Part shown: positions 26,495 through 38,584 of the stretch, in pieces
How the letters are laid out: every line of letters begins with the position of its first letter
How positions within the stretch are numbered: the stretch's first letter is position 1
Origin: an uncultured Pelagibacteraceae bacterium
GTDB taxonomy: Bacteria > Pseudomonadota > Alphaproteobacteria > Pelagibacterales > Pelagibacteraceae
Direction: 5' to 3'
DNA length: 64,000 nucleotides
Assembly: GCA_902588965.1 (NCBI GenBank)
Contig: CACIRD010000004.1
Span: forward strand, 124,001 to 188,000
Made by a program: the position numbers and the translations under genes
The notes under the pieces: model-generated
Database searches by the model: none
What the model was told of the DNA's origin: nothing
Seen by the model: only the letters and a program-made list of their open reading frames with translations

Positions 26495-27987
26495 AGGTTA
26501 TTTTTTGAATAATATTCTAAATTTGAATTATATAAGTCGATTAAGTTAGTAATAGAATTTTCTGTAGTATTTATTAATGGCTCGGGATAAAAACCAAAAA
26601 AAATAATTGGGATTGCAATCAAACATAAAATTAAAATTTCATGCTTTTTTAGATCCGTCATATTTTTAACTTGATCATTTTCTAATTTTCCAAAAATAAA
26701 TCTTTTATAGAGCCATAACATATAAGCTGCTCCTAATATAACTCCTATACTTGCAATAACTGCCACTAGAAAGTTTTCTTTAAATGCTCCAATTAAAATT
26801 AAAAATTCACCAATAAATCCACTTGTTCCAGGTAAACCAATCGAACCTAACGTAAAAATCATAAATAGTAACGCATATTTGGGCATTACACTTACAACGC
26901 CTCCGTAATTATTGATTAATCTTGTATGCATACGCTCATAAACAACTCCAATACTAAAAAATAAAGCCGCTGCTACTAGGCCGTGACTAATCATCTGAAA
27001 AATACTGCCTTCTATGGCTTGTTGGTTAACAGTAAAAATACCTAATGTTACAAATCCCATATGTGCAACAGATGAATATGCTATTAACTTTTTCATATCT
27101 TCCTGCATTAAAGCAATTAAGGATGTATAAATTATAGCTATTAGGCTTAAAGAATAAATTAACGGTACAAAATAATCAGAGGCAATTGGAAATAATCCTA
27201 AAGAAAATCTAATAAAACCATAACCAGCCATTTTTAATAATATAGCTGCTAATAAAACAGATCCGGCAGTAGGTGCTTCAACATGAGCATCTGGTAACCA
27301 TGTGTGAAAAGGCCACATAGGGGTCTTAACTGCAAATGAACTAAAAAAAGCTAACCACAACAAATTTTGGTATTTGATATCGATGCCTATTTGGTAAAGT
27401 TTTTCTACATCAGTGGTTCCTGATAACCAATAAATAGTTATGATTGCAATTAGCATCAACACTGACCCTAATAAAGTAAACAAGAAAAATTTAAAAGCAG
27501 AATAAACTCTTCGGTCTCCACCCCAAATACCAATTATGATGAACATAGGTATTAAGCCTCCTTCAAAAAAAAGATAAAAAATTATTAAATCTAAGGAACA
27601 AAAAACACCAATCATCAATGATTGCATTATCAAAATTGCAACCAAAAAATCTTTAAGTTTATATTTGATTGTGTTGTTTATAGAAATAACACATAAAGGG
27701 GTGATAAAAGTTGTTAGAATAATAAAAAGAATAGATATACCATCTACACCAACTTTATAATTAACAAAATTTGGAATCCAAATTCTTTCTTCAACAAATT
27801 GAAATTCGGCAGAAGTATTGTCGAATATATACCATAGATATACTGATAGTAAGAAATTAGCTATTGTTACAAATAAAGCTACATATTTGGTACTTTGATA
27901 TTTTTGCGAAGTAGAACTTATAAAAAAAATAAATATTGCTCCGATTATTGGTAATAATATTAGTGAAGAAAGTATTGGTATTTCCAT
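26491..27987 (-). CDS. nuoM: NADH-quinone oxidoreductase subunit M
   Basis: Antiporter-like membrane subunit of Complex I, 498 residues with about 14 membrane segments. Recognisable blocks are FFEGGLIPMFIIIGIWGG (TM5 Glu), KTPMWPFHTWLPDAHVEAPT (TM7) and KKLIAYSSVAHMGFVTLG (TM8 Lys). The distinction from NuoL and NuoN rests on length, the FEGGLIPM motif and position. It shares one base with nuoL and overlaps nuoN by 4 bp. Confidence 0.96.
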   Translation of the reverse strand: MEIPILSSLILLPIIGAIFIFFISSTSQKYQSTKYVALFVTIANFLLSVYLWYIFDNTSAEFQFVEERIWIPNFVNYKVGVDGISILFIILTTFITPLCVISINNTIKYKLKDFLVAILIMQSLMIGVFCSLDLIIFYLFFEGGLIPMFIIIGIWGGDRRVYSAFKFFLFTLLGSVLMLIAIITIYWLSGTTDVEKLYQIGIDIKYQNLLWLAFFSSFAVKTPMWPFHTWLPDAHVEAPTAGSVLLAAILLKMAGYGFIRFSLGLFPIASDYFVPLIYSLSLIAIIYTSLIALMQEDMKKLIAYSSVAHMGFVTLGIFTVNQQAIEGSIFQMISHGLVAAALFFSIGVVYERMHTRLINNYGGVVSVMPKYALLFMIFTLGSIGLPGTSGFIGEFLILIGAFKENFLVAVIASIGVILGAAYMLWLYKRFIFGKLENDQVKNMTDLKKHEILILCLIAIPIIFFGFYPEPLINTTENSITNLIDLYNSNLEYYSKNNL

Positions 27988-29900
27988 TAATTTATTATTA
28001 AGAAAGTTAACAAAATCGAAAAACCAATAAGCATAACAAATGCATATTGATATATATATCCACTTTGAAATTTAACAGCTTTTAGTGATAAATTTTTAAT
28101 TAAATTTGATATTCCATCTGGCCCAAATTTATCTATTATACCTTCATCAATTTTTTTCCAAAAAAAATAACCTATCTTTTTAAATAACTGAACAAAGATA
28201 AAATTATATAATTCATCAAAATACCATTTATTAATGAAAAAATCGTATAAAGGTTTATTTCCTTCTACTATTTTTTCTGTAAAATTTTTGTTTTTTACAA
28301 ACAAATAATATGACAGTGGGATTGAAAAAATAACGATCGATGGCGTTAAGTAAATAAACCATGTAGGTGGATGACTAGTGCTTAGAGGCTCTAAAAATTT
28401 TATAGAATTTCCCCAAAACGAATATGATGTTTCGCTTCCTATAAACAAATCTTTAAACAAATAACCAGAGCCTATTGCGCCTATAGCTAGTATTATTAAG
28501 GGCAGGATCATAACAAGGGGTGACTCGTGCATATTTTCGAATTTTATTTTCTTATTATTATAGTTTCCATGAAAGGTCTTAAAAATTAATCTCCAAGAAT
28601 ATATAGAGGTCAATAAAGCAGTAAATACACCAACTATAGCTGCATAATATCCGATCGGACTACCTTTTAAATAAGCAAACTCTATTATTGCATCCTTTGA
28701 ATAAAAACCTGAAAAAAATGGAAAACCAGTTAAAGCTAAAGTGCCAATTAGCATTAAGATATATGTGTAAGGTAAACATTTATAAATACCTCCCATATGA
28801 TTTATATCTTGTTCATTTTTAAATGAATGTATTACTGATCCAGATCCTAAAAACAAAAGAGCCTTAAAAAAAGCATGAGTAAATAAATGAAACATAGCAA
28901 CATTATAAGCGCCAACACCAACTGCAAAAAACATATATCCAAGCTGGCTACAGGTTGAGTAAGCAATTATTTTTTTGATATCGCTCTGAACTAGAGCAAC
29001 AGTAGCGGCAAACAAGGCAGTTACCATTCCGATTGTAGTAATTAAATTTAAAGCTAAATCTGAAAATTCATAAATAGGCGAACATCTAACAACTAAAAAT
29101 ACTCCAGCTGTAACCATTGTGGCAGCATGTATGAGTGCGGAAACTGGTGTTGGTCCTTCCATTGCATCAGGCAACCAAGTATGAAGAATAATTTGTGCAG
29201 ATTTTCCCATCGCACCTACAAAAAGTAAAACGCATATTATATCTACAAAATATAGATTTAAACCAACAAAATTAATTTTTTTATCAGAAATTTCTGGTAT
29301 TTGCTGGAAGACTTCATCAAAGTTAACACTTCCAAATATATAAAAAACTAAAAATATACCTAGCGCAAGACCAAAATCTCCTACTCTATTTACAAGAAAA
29401 GCTTTAATTGCTGCTGCATTTGCACTATTTTTTTTATACCAAAAACCTATAAGGAAATAAGAACACAGGCCAACACCTTCCCAGCCAAAAAATAGTTGTA
29501 AAAAGTTATCTGCAGTTACAAGTGTGAGCATTGCAAATGTGAATAAAGAAAGATATGCCATAAACCTTGATTTGTGTGGGTCACTAGACATATAACCAAT
29601 TGAATAAATGTGAACTAAAGAAGAAATTAACGTTACAACCACTAGCATTACTGAAGACAACGTATCTATCTTAATTGCCCAGTTTACATTTAATAAACCA
29701 GAATTAATCCAAGTAGCTATAATTAAATCATTCTCATAGTTTTGAGAGATAACTTTATAAAAAATTAATATCGATAAGATAGCTGCTATTGAAGTAAACA
29801 AACTTGTTATAATTTCTGAATTTCTAGCTCCAATTAAATTTCCAAAAAAACCAGAAATTATTGCAGCTATCAAAGGTAAAAATAAAATAAAATATTCCAT
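27987..29900 (-). CDS. nuoL: NADH-quinone oxidoreductase subunit L
   Basis: Distal proton-pumping subunit of Complex I. At 637 residues it has the antiporter core (GWEGVGLCSYFLIGFWYKK; LHTWLPDAMEGPTPVSALIH; KKIIAYSTCSQLGYMFFA) plus the C-terminal extension of about 130 residues forming the lateral helix HL and final membrane segment that only NuoL carries. It starts 1 bp after nuoK. No unusual residues were noticed at key Glu and Lys positions. Confidence 0.96.
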   Translation of the reverse strand: MEYFILFLPLIAAIISGFFGNLIGARNSEIITSLFTSIAAILSILIFYKVISQNYENDLIIATWINSGLLNVNWAIKIDTLSSVMLVVVTLISSLVHIYSIGYMSSDPHKSRFMAYLSLFTFAMLTLVTADNFLQLFFGWEGVGLCSYFLIGFWYKKNSANAAAIKAFLVNRVGDFGLALGIFLVFYIFGSVNFDEVFQQIPEISDKKINFVGLNLYFVDIICVLLFVGAMGKSAQIILHTWLPDAMEGPTPVSALIHAATMVTAGVFLVVRCSPIYEFSDLALNLITTIGMVTALFAATVALVQSDIKKIIAYSTCSQLGYMFFAVGVGAYNVAMFHLFTHAFFKALLFLGSGSVIHSFKNEQDINHMGGIYKCLPYTYILMLIGTLALTGFPFFSGFYSKDAIIEFAYLKGSPIGYYAAIVGVFTALLTSIYSWRLIFKTFHGNYNNKKIKFENMHESPLVMILPLIILAIGAIGSGYLFKDLFIGSETSYSFWGNSIKFLEPLSTSHPPTWFIYLTPSIVIFSIPLSYYLFVKNKNFTEKIVEGNKPLYDFFINKWYFDELYNFIFVQLFKKIGYFFWKKIDEGIIDKFGPDGISNLIKNLSLKAVKFQSGYIYQYAFVMLIGFSILLTFLIIN

Positions 29901-29901
29901 A

Positions 29902-30213
29902 TTAACCTTTAAGTTTATCTATTTCCTCTACTCTTATAGTTCCAGAGTTTCTATAATATACCACAATAATAGCGAGACCTATTGCTGCTTCTGCGGCCGC
30001 AACCGTTAAAATAAACATTGTAAAAATTTGACCAATTAAATTTTCTGTGTAAATAGAAAAAGAAACTAAGTTAATATTAACTGCAAGGAGAATTAGCTCT
30101 ATACTCATTAAAATTACAATTATGTTTTTTCGATTTAAAAAAACACCTACTACACCAATAGTAAATATAATCGCACCCAATGTTAAGTAGTGACCTAATT
30201 CAACATCAAACAT
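29902..30213 (-). CDS. nuoK: NADH-quinone oxidoreductase subunit K
   Basis: Small membrane subunit of Complex I with three transmembrane helices in 103 residues. The central block [20 protein letters not shown] contains the conserved membrane Glu of TM2, and [17 protein letters not shown] carries the second conserved Glu in TM3. It overlaps nuoJ by 8 bp and is 1 bp from nuoL. Confidence 0.97.
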   Translation of the reverse strand: MFDVELGHYLTLGAIIFTIGVVGVFLNRKNIIVILMSIELILLAVNINLVSFSIYTENLIGQIFTMFILTVAAAEAAIGLAIIVVYYRNSGTIRVEEIDKLKG

Positions 30214-30838
30214 CTATTTTAACTCCTTTTTTATTTTCAGCTTCTACAAGCTCAACTCCTTCATTTTTTTCTCTAGAAATTTGTTTAAAATAACTTTGTC
30301 TTCTCAATCCACTTCTTTGTCTAAAAGTTAGAACTATTGCTCCAATCATAGCAACAAGTAAAATCATTCCAGATAACTGAAAAAGATGAATATAGTCAGT
30401 ATAAAGTACGTATCCTAATGAATGGGTATTTGTAATTTCTGAAGATGTGTTTAAAGAAATAGAATTTAGTATGTTAGGTTTATACTTCCATCCTCCAATT
30501 ACAATGATTATCTCAAAAAAAATGACTAAACTAATTAATAAACCAATTGGTATATGAGATGAAACAGCTGATGTAGAAAACCAAGTATTTTTTTGTTTTG
30601 CTACATTTAACATCATTACTACAAATAAAAAAAGCACTGCTACAGCTCCAACATAAACAATTACCATTATCATTCCTAAAAATTCTGCACCGATCATTAT
30701 AAAAAGACAGGATATGCTTATGAAATCAAGAATTAAAAAAAAAACTGAGTGAACAGTATTTTTTGAAACCGTAACCATTAAAGCTGAAATAACTGCTATA
30801 AATGAAAATATATAAAAAAAAATTGCGTGGGCTATCAT
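30206..30838 (-). CDS. nuoJ: NADH-quinone oxidoreductase subunit J
   Basis: Membrane subunit of Complex I with five helices. The pi-bulge helix TM3 is visible in [25 protein letters not shown], the family hallmark. The 210-residue protein ends in a charged cytosolic tail ([20 protein letters not shown]). Four bases separate it from nuoI and 8 bp overlap with nuoK. Confidence 0.95.
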   Translation of the reverse strand: MIAHAIFFYIFSFIAVISALMVTVSKNTVHSVFFLILDFISISCLFIMIGAEFLGMIMVIVYVGAVAVLFLFVVMMLNVAKQKNTWFSTSAVSSHIPIGLLISLVIFFEIIIVIGGWKYKPNILNSISLNTSSEITNTHSLGYVLYTDYIHLFQLSGMILLVAMIGAIVLTFRQRSGLRRQSYFKQISREKNEGVELVEAENKKGVKIDV

Positions 30839-30842
30839 TAAA

Positions 30843-31328
30843 TTATCTATAAGGATTATCTGCTTTTATATTTGCTGCTAGAACAGTTTCCCACCTATCT
30901 CCATTTTCAAGTAATTTTTCTTTATTATAATAAAGTTCCTCTCTTGTTTCGGTAGCAAATTCAAAGTTTGGACCTTGTACTATTGCATCAACTGGACAAG
31001 ACTCTTCACATAAACCACAATAAATACACTTAAGCATATCGATGTCGTATCTTTTAGTCTTTCTACTTCCGTCAGGTCTCTCCATTGACTCGATTGTAAT
31101 TGCTTGTGCAGGGCATACGGCTTCACAAAGTTTACAAGCTATACATCTTTCCTCTCCATTTGGATATCTTCTTAAAGCATGTTCTCCTCTTGCACGTGGA
31201 CTTATTTTTCCTTTTTCAAAAGGATAATTGATAGTCTTTTTTGATTTAAATATTTCTTTGATCGCAATTGCCAGACCTTTAATAAAGTCTGCCATGAATA
31301 ATGTTTTTAAAATTCTACTTATTTTCAT
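30843..31328 (-). CDS. nuoI: NADH-quinone oxidoreductase subunit I (two 4Fe-4S)
   Basis: Peripheral-arm subunit carrying clusters N6a and N6b. Two ferredoxin motifs are present: [12 protein letters not shown] and [12 protein letters not shown]. The 161-residue length is normal, with an amphipathic N-terminal region that anchors to the membrane ([20 protein letters not shown]). It is 5 bp from nuoH. Confidence 0.97.
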   Translation of the reverse strand: MKISRILKTLFMADFIKGLAIAIKEIFKSKKTINYPFEKGKISPRARGEHALRRYPNGEERCIACKLCEAVCPAQAITIESMERPDGSRKTKRYDIDMLKCIYCGLCEESCPVDAIVQGPNFEFATETREELYYNKEKLLENGDRWETVLAANIKADNPYR

Positions 31329-31333
31329 AATTT

Positions 31334-32332
31334 TTATTTAGGTAATAAATTAAAATAGAGCAAATATCCTGATGTTAATACCACCCAAATTAGTGAAAAT
31401 GGTAAAAATATTTTCCATCCTAGCTTCATTAGCTGGTCATACCTGTATCTAGGAACAATAGCTTTTACCAAAGAAAAAAGAATAAATAATAACAAAATTT
31501 TAAATATTAGCCAGAATGGTCCAGATATAAGATTAAAAGGGTAAGTTTCTAAGGGTGGTAACCACCCACCTAAAAATAATATTGACCCTAAAGCACACAT
31601 TAAAAGTATATTTGCATATTCGCCAAGCCAAAACATTGCATACATCATTCCAGAATATTCAGTTTGATAACCAGCAACTAGTTCCGCTTCCGCTTCAGGT
31701 AGATCAAATGGTGGTCGATTTGTTTCCGCCAATGCAGATATAAAAAAAATGACAAACATTGGAAAAAGTGGAAGTATAAACCAAATATTTTTCTGGGCTG
31801 TAACTATATCGTTTAAATTCAAAGACCCTACACACAAAAGCACATTTATAATAATAATACCAATTGAAACTTCATATGATACCATCTGAGCAGCTGATCT
31901 AATTGCACCTAGAAAAGGATATTTGGAATTTGAAGCCCAGCCACCCATTATAATTCCATAAACACCTAGAGACGAGATTGCAAAAAGATATAAAATCCCA
32001 ACATTTATATCTGCTAAAACAAGAGTTTCGCTAAAAGGAATAACAGCCCATGCAACTAATGCTAATGTCATAGTTACTATTGGTGCTAAAATAAAAATCA
32101 CTTTATTAGCACTCGCGGGTATAATTATTTCTTTAAAGATATACTTCAATGCGTCTGCTAACGATTGAAGAAGACCAAAAGGTCCAACTACGTTGGGACC
32201 TTTTCTTTTTTGAACAAATGCCCATACTCTTCTATCAAGCCAAACTATTAGAGCGACAGAAGTAAGAACAGGTAATAATAAAAAAAGAATTTTATAAGTT
32301 TCTGTTAAAAATATGTTCAAGTATTCCATCAT
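31334..32332 (-). CDS. nuoH: NADH-quinone oxidoreductase subunit H
   Basis: Membrane subunit forming the quinone chamber with NuoB and NuoD. Family signatures are [20 protein letters not shown] near residue 35 and [20 protein letters not shown] with the conserved acidic cluster of the quinone-side loop. About eight hydrophobic segments in 332 residues. Two adjacent ATG codons occur at the start (MMEYL); either may be used. It lies 1 bp after nuoG. Confidence 0.96.
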   Translation of the reverse strand: MMEYLNIFLTETYKILFLLLPVLTSVALIVWLDRRVWAFVQKRKGPNVVGPFGLLQSLADALKYIFKEIIIPASANKVIFILAPIVTMTLALVAWAVIPFSETLVLADINVGILYLFAISSLGVYGIIMGGWASNSKYPFLGAIRSAAQMVSYEVSIGIIIINVLLCVGSLNLNDIVTAQKNIWFILPLFPMFVIFFISALAETNRPPFDLPEAEAELVAGYQTEYSGMMYAMFWLGEYANILLMCALGSILFLGGWLPPLETYPFNLISGPFWLIFKILLLFILFSLVKAIVPRYRYDQLMKLGWKIFLPFSLIWVVLTSGYLLYFNLLPK

Positions 32333-32333
32333 T

Positions 32334-34364
32334 TTAATTATCTGTTCCAGTTTTTTTTAAATTAAATTTGTTATTTCTACACTCTGACATAGTTTTGGAT
32401 GCTCTAGCTATCACATTGGAATAGTAAAAATCAATTTCATCGACTTTTATATTTTCACTAAAGAATTCGTTTATTTTACTATTTGATTCATCACTGCGAT
32501 TTTTTTTCAAATTAACATAATTCATTAAACTATCTATGAGTTCTTCCTTATTTTTAAAAATATTTTTTCTTTTTATTAATGAGGATAATTCATTAATAAT
32601 TTGCCAATCCTCTTTTGCTTCTCCTGGCGGATAGGATGCTTTGTAGGTTTTTTGAATTTTACCCTCTAAATTTGTAAAATGACTTTCTTGCTCAGTATAG
32701 GCAGCTCCTGGTAAAATTATATCCGAAATTTCTGCCCCTTTGTCACCATGGCTACCAATATAAATTATAAACTCATTTTTTTTCTCAAAATTAAAATTAT
32801 CCTGTCCAAATAAAAATACAATATTGAATTTGTTATTTTTTATAGCAGATAAAGTATATTCACTACTTTCAGGTCCTACTATATCTAAATCATAAGCACC
32901 GACAGTCGAAGCATTATTCGACATTATGTTTAATGAGTTCCATTCATCATTTATTTTGTTGTTATCTTGGAGAAATTTTTTTAAGGATTCAAATATAAAC
33001 TGGCCTGATTTTAGTTTTAAAGCAGATTGTCCAATTATTAACATAGGTTTTTTTGCAGTTTTTATTTTTTCACTAATCTCATTTTTATTTTCACAAATAT
33101 CTTTAATAATTTGAGTTTTATTAGATAAAATTTTATATGGGTAAGTCAGATTTCCTAATTCACAAGTAGAGTATATTTCTGTATTATTCTTTAGATAACT
33201 TTTTCGTATTCTTGCATTTAAAATCGTTGCCTCATATCTCGGGTTAGTACCTATTAATAAAATTAAATCACTTTCTTCAATGCCGTTAATTTTTGAATTA
33301 AATATATAATTAGATCTATTTTTTATATTTACATAAAAGTTTTGTGATCTTGATTCTAAATAGGGCGACTTAATCGTTTTTTCAAAAAATTCTTTTGCAG
33401 TATATAATGTTTCCATGTCTGTTAAATCACCGGTAAGACCTGCTATTTTATCTGAGGAAGTCTGACTAATTTTTTTTACAATAATATCAAAAGCCTCTTT
33501 CCATGAAGTTTTTTTAAATTGATTTCCTATTTTAATATACGGTACATCTAATCTTTGATTTTTTAGACCATCACAAGCATATCTAGTTTTATCGGAAATC
33601 CATTCTTCATTAATATCTTCATTAACTCTTGGCAATACTCTTTTTACTTCCCATCCATATGTATCTACTCTTATGTTTGAACCAATAGCATCCATAACAT
33701 CTATTGTTTCTGTTTTTTTTAATTCCCAGGGTCTTGCTTCGAAAACGTATGGTTTCGAGGTTAAGGCGCCTACAGGACAAAGATCAATTACGTTTGCAGA
33801 TAATTCAGACTCCATAGATTTTTCCAAATAAGTCGTTATTTGCATATCTTCGCCTCTCCCTATTGCTCCCAACTCTGAAATTCCAGCCACTTCTGTGGCA
33901 AACCTTATGCATCTTGTGCAATGTATACATCTGGTCATTTGTGTTTTGATTAGTGGACCCATGTATTTTTCAGGTACAAATCTTTTGTTTTCCTTAAATC
34001 TTGATTTGTCAATTCCATAAAACATTGATTGATCTTGTAAATCACATTCGCCACCTTGATCGCATACTGGGCAATCTAAAGGATGGTTTGCTAACAAAAA
34101 TTCCATAACTCCTTTTCTAGCTTTCTCAACAAGAGGTGTATTTGTTTTAATATTCATTCCATCTGCAGCGGGCATAGCGCAGGATGCTATAGGTTTATTT
34201 GATTTTTCCATTTCAACTAGACACATTCTGCAGTTGCCAGCTATTGATAGTTTTTCATGATAGCAAAATCTTGGTATTTCAACACCAGCTTGTTCACAAG
34301 CCTGAAGAACTGTCAAACCTTCCTCAATTTCTATTTCTTTATCGTTAACTTTTATTTTAAGCAT
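32334..34364 (-). CDS. nuoG: NADH-quinone oxidoreductase subunit G
   Basis: Large iron-sulfur subunit of Complex I. The N-terminal 2Fe-2S domain has [20 protein letters not shown]; the next cluster-binding stretch is [18 protein letters not shown] (His-coordinated N5), then [11 protein letters not shown], followed by a molybdopterin-oxidoreductase-like domain that has lost its cofactor. The 676-residue length is typical of alphaproteobacteria, and the optional fourth N7 cluster motif was not seen. It overlaps nuoF by 8 bp. Confidence 0.96.
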   Translation of the reverse strand: MLKIKVNDKEIEIEEGLTVLQACEQAGVEIPRFCYHEKLSIAGNCRMCLVEMEKSNKPIASCAMPAADGMNIKTNTPLVEKARKGVMEFLLANHPLDCPVCDQGGECDLQDQSMFYGIDKSRFKENKRFVPEKYMGPLIKTQMTRCIHCTRCIRFATEVAGISELGAIGRGEDMQITTYLEKSMESELSANVIDLCPVGALTSKPYVFEARPWELKKTETIDVMDAIGSNIRVDTYGWEVKRVLPRVNEDINEEWISDKTRYACDGLKNQRLDVPYIKIGNQFKKTSWKEAFDIIVKKISQTSSDKIAGLTGDLTDMETLYTAKEFFEKTIKSPYLESRSQNFYVNIKNRSNYIFNSKINGIEESDLILLIGTNPRYEATILNARIRKSYLKNNTEIYSTCELGNLTYPYKILSNKTQIIKDICENKNEISEKIKTAKKPMLIIGQSALKLKSGQFIFESLKKFLQDNNKINDEWNSLNIMSNNASTVGAYDLDIVGPESSEYTLSAIKNNKFNIVFLFGQDNFNFEKKNEFIIYIGSHGDKGAEISDIILPGAAYTEQESHFTNLEGKIQKTYKASYPPGEAKEDWQIINELSSLIKRKNIFKNKEELIDSLMNYVNLKKNRSDESNSKINEFFSENIKVDEIDFYYSNVIARASKTMSECRNNKFNLKKTGTDN

Positions 34365-35688
34365 TTTCCTTCTCTAAGAGATGTTGATCAACCAAATATG
34401 GAATATTTTTATTTTTATTAACAAGTGGGTTGAAATTATTTCTTTTGATAACCTCTTTTTTAAAATGTCTTAAGAGACCTTGTACTGGCCATGCAGAACC
34501 TTCTCCAAAAGCACAAATTGTGTGACCTTCAATTTGTTTAGTCACATCATACAACATATCTACTTCTTCCCTAGATGCTTCACCTTTGGTCATCCTTTCC
34601 AGCATTCTCCACATCCATCCTGATCCCTCTCTGCAAGGAGTACATTGGCCACAACTCTCATGTTTATAAAATCTTGCTATCCTAGCCATACATTTAATTA
34701 TGTCTTGATCTTTATTTATAACAACAACACCAGCTGTACCTAATCCACTTTTGTTTGCAATTAATGAGTCAAAATCCATAGATATTTTTTCACATATCTC
34801 CTTAGGCAACATGGGCATTGATGAACCACCAGGTATTACTGCTTTCAAATTTTCCCATCCTCCAATTACTCCACCAGCATGTTTTTCTATTAAATCTTTT
34901 AATGGAATACCCATTTCCTCCTCTACGTTACATGGTTTATTCACATTTCCTGATATACAAAAGATTTTTGTTCCCGTATTTTTTGGTTTTCCAATACTTG
35001 AAAACCATTTAGCTCCCTTTCTTAAAATTGTGGGAACTACAGCTATAGTTTCAACATTATTCACAATAGTTGGACATCCATACAAACCTACCAGTGCAGG
35101 AAATGGAGGTTTTAGTCTAGGTAGTCCTTTTTTTCCCTCAATACTTTCTAATAATGCAGTTTCTTCACCACATATATATGCACCAGCTCCGTAATGAATA
35201 TAAATATCAAGATCCCAACCAGTGCCGGAAGCATTATGACCTATTAAATTTTTTTCATAAGCTTCGTCTATGGCTTTTTGAAGTTTTAGACCTTCGCTAA
35301 AATATTCGCCTCTTACGTATATATAACATTTGTGCGCATTTACAGCATATGAAGCTATTAAACATCCCTCTATTAACTTATGTGGTTCAAATCTTAAAAT
35401 ATCTCTGTCTTTGCAAGTTCCAGGCTCTGACTCATCAGCATTGATTACTAAATAATGTGGTCTGGAACCAACCTCTTTAGGGGCGAATGACCATTTTAAT
35501 CCAGTTGGAAAACCTGCTCCACCTCGGCCACGAAGTTCTGAAGATTTAATCTCATTAATAATCCAATCTTTTCCTTTAGAAAAAATTTCTTTTGTTTCAG
35601 CCCAGTCTCCTCTATTTTTAGAAGACAAGACATCAACACCCATATCATTATACAAGTTTTTGAAAATTCTATCTTTGTCTTCAAGCAT
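34357..35688 (-). CDS. nuoF: NADH-quinone oxidoreductase subunit F
   Basis: NADH- and FMN-binding subunit where hydride enters Complex I. The NADH-binding [13 protein letters not shown] and FMN loop [19 protein letters not shown] are present, and cluster N3 ligands are in [11 protein letters not shown] with a further Cys in [10 protein letters not shown]. The 443-residue length is normal. It overlaps both nuoE and nuoG by 8 bp. Confidence 0.97.
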   Translation of the reverse strand: MLEDKDRIFKNLYNDMGVDVLSSKNRGDWAETKEIFSKGKDWIINEIKSSELRGRGGAGFPTGLKWSFAPKEVGSRPHYLVINADESEPGTCKDRDILRFEPHKLIEGCLIASYAVNAHKCYIYVRGEYFSEGLKLQKAIDEAYEKNLIGHNASGTGWDLDIYIHYGAGAYICGEETALLESIEGKKGLPRLKPPFPALVGLYGCPTIVNNVETIAVVPTILRKGAKWFSSIGKPKNTGTKIFCISGNVNKPCNVEEEMGIPLKDLIEKHAGGVIGGWENLKAVIPGGSSMPMLPKEICEKISMDFDSLIANKSGLGTAGVVVINKDQDIIKCMARIARFYKHESCGQCTPCREGSGWMWRMLERMTKGEASREEVDMLYDVTKQIEGHTICAFGEGSAWPVQGLLRHFKKEVIKRNNFNPLVNKNKNIPYLVDQHLLEKENA

Positions 35689-36289
35689 TTTTTACTTCCA
35701 TTAATGTTGTTCTTTTATTTTCAGGTTCTGAATTTATTCGGCCTCTATATGAACCAGGTCTAGGTTTTTCACCCTTGGTAGATTGGTCTATTATTTTTTC
35801 TAGTTTTTCTTTATCTAAATCTTCATAATATTCATCATTAATTTGTATCATGGGACCATTTACACATGCTCCTAGACACTCTACTTCAGTCCAAGATGAA
35901 TTGCTGTGACTTGATATATTGTTTTCCTTTTTTGAAATTTTTGATTTACAAACACTTACTAAATCATTCGCTCCTCTTAACATGCAAGGAGTAGTGGTAC
36001 ATATTTGATAAAAAAACTTCCCTACTGGAGCCAAATTGTACATTGAGTAAAAAGTGGCGACTTCGTAAACTTTGATATAAGGCATGTTTAAAAATTTCGC
36101 TATATATTTCATCGCAGATAGAGGTATCCAATTTTCATTTTGTCTTTGCGCTAAATAAAGTAAAGTCATCACGGCACTTTGTTGTTTGTCCTTTGGATAA
36201 TTTGATATTGTTTTTTTTGCAATATCAATATTCTCTGCATTAAATTCAAAATTTTCTGGCTGGTCCTTTCCTATTTTTTTAAAACTCAT
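35681..36289 (-). CDS. nuoE: NADH-quinone oxidoreductase subunit E
   Basis: Thioredoxin-like 2Fe-2S subunit (N1a) paired with NuoF. The cluster ligands are visible as [10 protein letters not shown] and [17 protein letters not shown]. At 202 residues it has a C-terminal extension of about 30 residues rich in Lys, Arg and Pro, as in other alphaproteobacteria. It overlaps nuoD by 4 bp and nuoF by 8 bp. Confidence 0.96.
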   Translation of the reverse strand: MSFKKIGKDQPENFEFNAENIDIAKKTISNYPKDKQQSAVMTLLYLAQRQNENWIPLSAMKYIAKFLNMPYIKVYEVATFYSMYNLAPVGKFFYQICTTTPCMLRGANDLVSVCKSKISKKENNISSHSNSSWTEVECLGACVNGPMIQINDEYYEDLDKEKLEKIIDQSTKGEKPRPGSYRGRINSEPENKRTTLMEVKNA

Positions 36290-37461
36290 CTATCTATCTC
36301 TCCAAATACAATATCTAAAGAACCTAAAACAGCCGGAACATCAGCAAGCATATGACCCTTAATAAGATAATCCATAGCTTGCAAATGTGAAAATCCAGGG
36401 GCTCTTATTTTACATTTATAAGGTTTGCTTGAACCATCAGAAATTAAATAAACTCCAAATTCACCCTTTGGAGCCTCAACAGCAGTATATATTTCGTCTT
36501 TATCAACTCTATATCCTTCTGTAAATAATTTAAAGTGATGTATTAAAGCTTCCATAGATTCTTTAAGTTCTTTTTTTGGTGGCGGTGTAATTTTCCCATC
36601 GAAGGATTTAATTGGTCCCTTTGGCATTTTGTCTATACATTGTTTTATAATTTTAACACTTTCTCTCATTTCTTCTATTCTGCAGAGATACCTATCATAA
36701 CAATCGCCATTTTTTCCAACTGGAATTTTGAACTCCATTTGTTCATAACAGTCGTAAGGTTGGGATTTTCTTAAATCCCAAGGAATATTTGATCCTCTTA
36801 ACATTACACCAGAGAAAGAATAATCAAGAGCGTCTTGTTTGGATACAATCCCTATATCAACATTTCTTTGTTTAAATATTCTGTTATCTGTTAGAAGTGT
36901 TTCTAAGTCGTCTATAATTTTTGGAAATTTATTTGCAAATTCAGAAATATCTTCAAGTAATCCTCTAGGCAAATCTTTGTGCACACCGCCAGCTCTAAAG
37001 TAGTTTGCATGTAATCTTGATCCAGATACTCTTTCATAGAATGTCATTAAGGTTTCTCTTTCTTCAAAACCCCATAAAGAAGGTGTCAAAGCACCAACAT
37101 CTAAAGCATGAGTTGTGATGTTTAGTAAATGACTTAATATTCTTCCAATTTCGCAAAACATAACTCTTATAAATTGAGCTCTTATAGGAACTTGAATTTT
37201 TAATATTTTTTCGATTGCTAAGGCAAAAGCATGTTCTTGGTTCATAGGAGCAACATAATCCAACCTATCAAAATATGGCACCGCCTGAATGTAAGTTTTA
37301 TTTTCAATAAGTTTTTCAGTACCCCTGTGAAGCAAACCTATATGTGGATCTGCTTTTTCAACAACTTCTCCATCTAGTTCTAAAATTAGTCTCAAAACAC
37401 CATGTGCAGCAGGATGTTGTGGTCCAAAATTCAAATTTAATTTTTTAGTTTGTTTGACCAT
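36286..37461 (-). CDS. nuoD: NADH-quinone oxidoreductase subunit D
   Basis: 49-kDa type subunit forming the quinone-binding pocket with NuoB. The N-terminal [15 protein letters not shown] carries the His residue near quinone, and [14 protein letters not shown] and VFGEIDR (C-terminus) are diagnostic. The 391-residue length shows it is not fused to NuoC. It lies 2 bp after nuoC. Confidence 0.97.
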   Translation of the reverse strand: MVKQTKKLNLNFGPQHPAAHGVLRLILELDGEVVEKADPHIGLLHRGTEKLIENKTYIQAVPYFDRLDYVAPMNQEHAFALAIEKILKIQVPIRAQFIRVMFCEIGRILSHLLNITTHALDVGALTPSLWGFEERETLMTFYERVSGSRLHANYFRAGGVHKDLPRGLLEDISEFANKFPKIIDDLETLLTDNRIFKQRNVDIGIVSKQDALDYSFSGVMLRGSNIPWDLRKSQPYDCYEQMEFKIPVGKNGDCYDRYLCRIEEMRESVKIIKQCIDKMPKGPIKSFDGKITPPPKKELKESMEALIHHFKLFTEGYRVDKDEIYTAVEAPKGEFGVYLISDGSSKPYKCKIRAPGFSHLQAMDYLIKGHMLADVPAVLGSLDIVFGEIDR

Positions 37462-37463
37462 AA

Positions 37464-38054
37464 TTATTTTTTTGTTTGCTCTTTAATATATTTAGTTCCC
37501 TCCCATGGACTTTCATAATCAAAATTTCTATAATTTTGTTCTAATTTAACTGGTTCATAAGAAACTTTTTTGGTCTCTTCATTATATCTTACTTCAGTGT
37601 GTCCTGTTAGTGGAAAATCTTTTCTTAATGGAAAGCCATCAAAATTATAATCTGTTAAAATTCTTCTAAGATCGGGGTGATCTTTAAATGATATACCGTA
37701 CATATCAAAAACTTCCCTCTCCATCCAATTAGCCGATGGAAAAATTTTTGTTATCGATGGTATAATCTCAGAATCGTTAATATAGCTATCAACTAAAACC
37801 CTCATGTTTAACTCATGACTTAACAATAAGTAAACTATTTTAAATCTTTTTTCATTTTCAAGAAAATCAACTGCAGTAATATCTATTAACTGTTTAAATT
37901 TTGTAGCTTGGTTTGTTTTTAAAAATAACAAAACATCTATTATGTCTTCGCTATCAATATTTAAATAAAGTTGCTCGTGTTTAACCTTAGAAGAATTAAT
38001 TTTTGTAGTTAACTGTGAGTTAATTTTCTTCTCAAGATTTATTAAGTTATTCAT
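37464..38054 (-). CDS. nuoC: NADH-quinone oxidoreductase subunit C
   Basis: 30-kDa type peripheral subunit. The family signature [20 protein letters not shown] is followed by [17 protein letters not shown]. At 196 residues it is a stand-alone NuoC with a short C-terminal tail. Gaps to nuoB and nuoD are 3 and 2 bp. Confidence 0.96.
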   Translation of the reverse strand: MNNLINLEKKINSQLTTKINSSKVKHEQLYLNIDSEDIIDVLLFLKTNQATKFKQLIDITAVDFLENEKRFKIVYLLLSHELNMRVLVDSYINDSEIIPSITKIFPSANWMEREVFDMYGISFKDHPDLRRILTDYNFDGFPLRKDFPLTGHTEVRYNEETKKVSYEPVKLEQNYRNFDYESPWEGTKYIKEQTKK

Positions 38055-38057
38055 TTT

Positions 38058-38579
38058 TTATCGTTCTAATGAACCATTATTACGAATTTTTTTTTGCAAT
38101 TGTAATATTCCATACAATAAAGCCTCAGCCGATGGTGGGCATCCAGGGACATAAACATCAACTGGAACAATCCTATCACAACCTCTTACAACAGAATATG
38201 AGTAGTGATAATATCCTCCTCCATTGGCGCAACTTCCCATCGATATAACATATCTGGGCTCTGGCATTTGATCATAAACCTTCCTTAGTGCTGGTGCCAT
38301 TTTATTTGTTAAAGTTCCCGCAACAATCATGACATCTGATTGTCTGGGCGAAGCTCTTGGTGCTGCACCAAATCTTTCAAGATCATATCTTGGCATAGAT
38401 GTTTGCATCATTTCAACCGCACAACACGCTAGTCCAAAAGTCATCCAATGCAAAGAACCAGTTCTTGCCCAGTTTACAAGATTATCAAATGATGTTGTTA
38501 TAAAACCTTTTTCTGCAAAATCTTTTGCGAGTTGTTTAAATTCATCTGGTATTTTTTTTTCTGGATTTTCGAGTTTCAT
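38058..38579 (-). CDS. nuoB: NADH-quinone oxidoreductase subunit B
   Basis: Carries the terminal cluster N2 that reduces quinone. Cluster ligands are in [18 protein letters not shown] and [14 protein letters not shown]. The track start (38615) overlaps nuoA by 31 bp; the ATG at 38579 (MKLENPEKK) falls 5 bp after the nuoA stop, in keeping with the tight junctions elsewhere in the operon, and gives about 173 residues, so I prefer it. Confidence 0.95.
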   Translation of the reverse strand: MKLENPEKKIPDEFKQLAKDFAEKGFITTSFDNLVNWARTGSLHWMTFGLACCAVEMMQTSMPRYDLERFGAAPRASPRQSDVMIVAGTLTNKMAPALRKVYDQMPEPRYVISMGSCANGGGYYHYSYSVVRGCDRIVPVDVYVPGCPPSAEALLYGILQLQKKIRNNGSLER

Positions 38580-38584
38580 ACTTT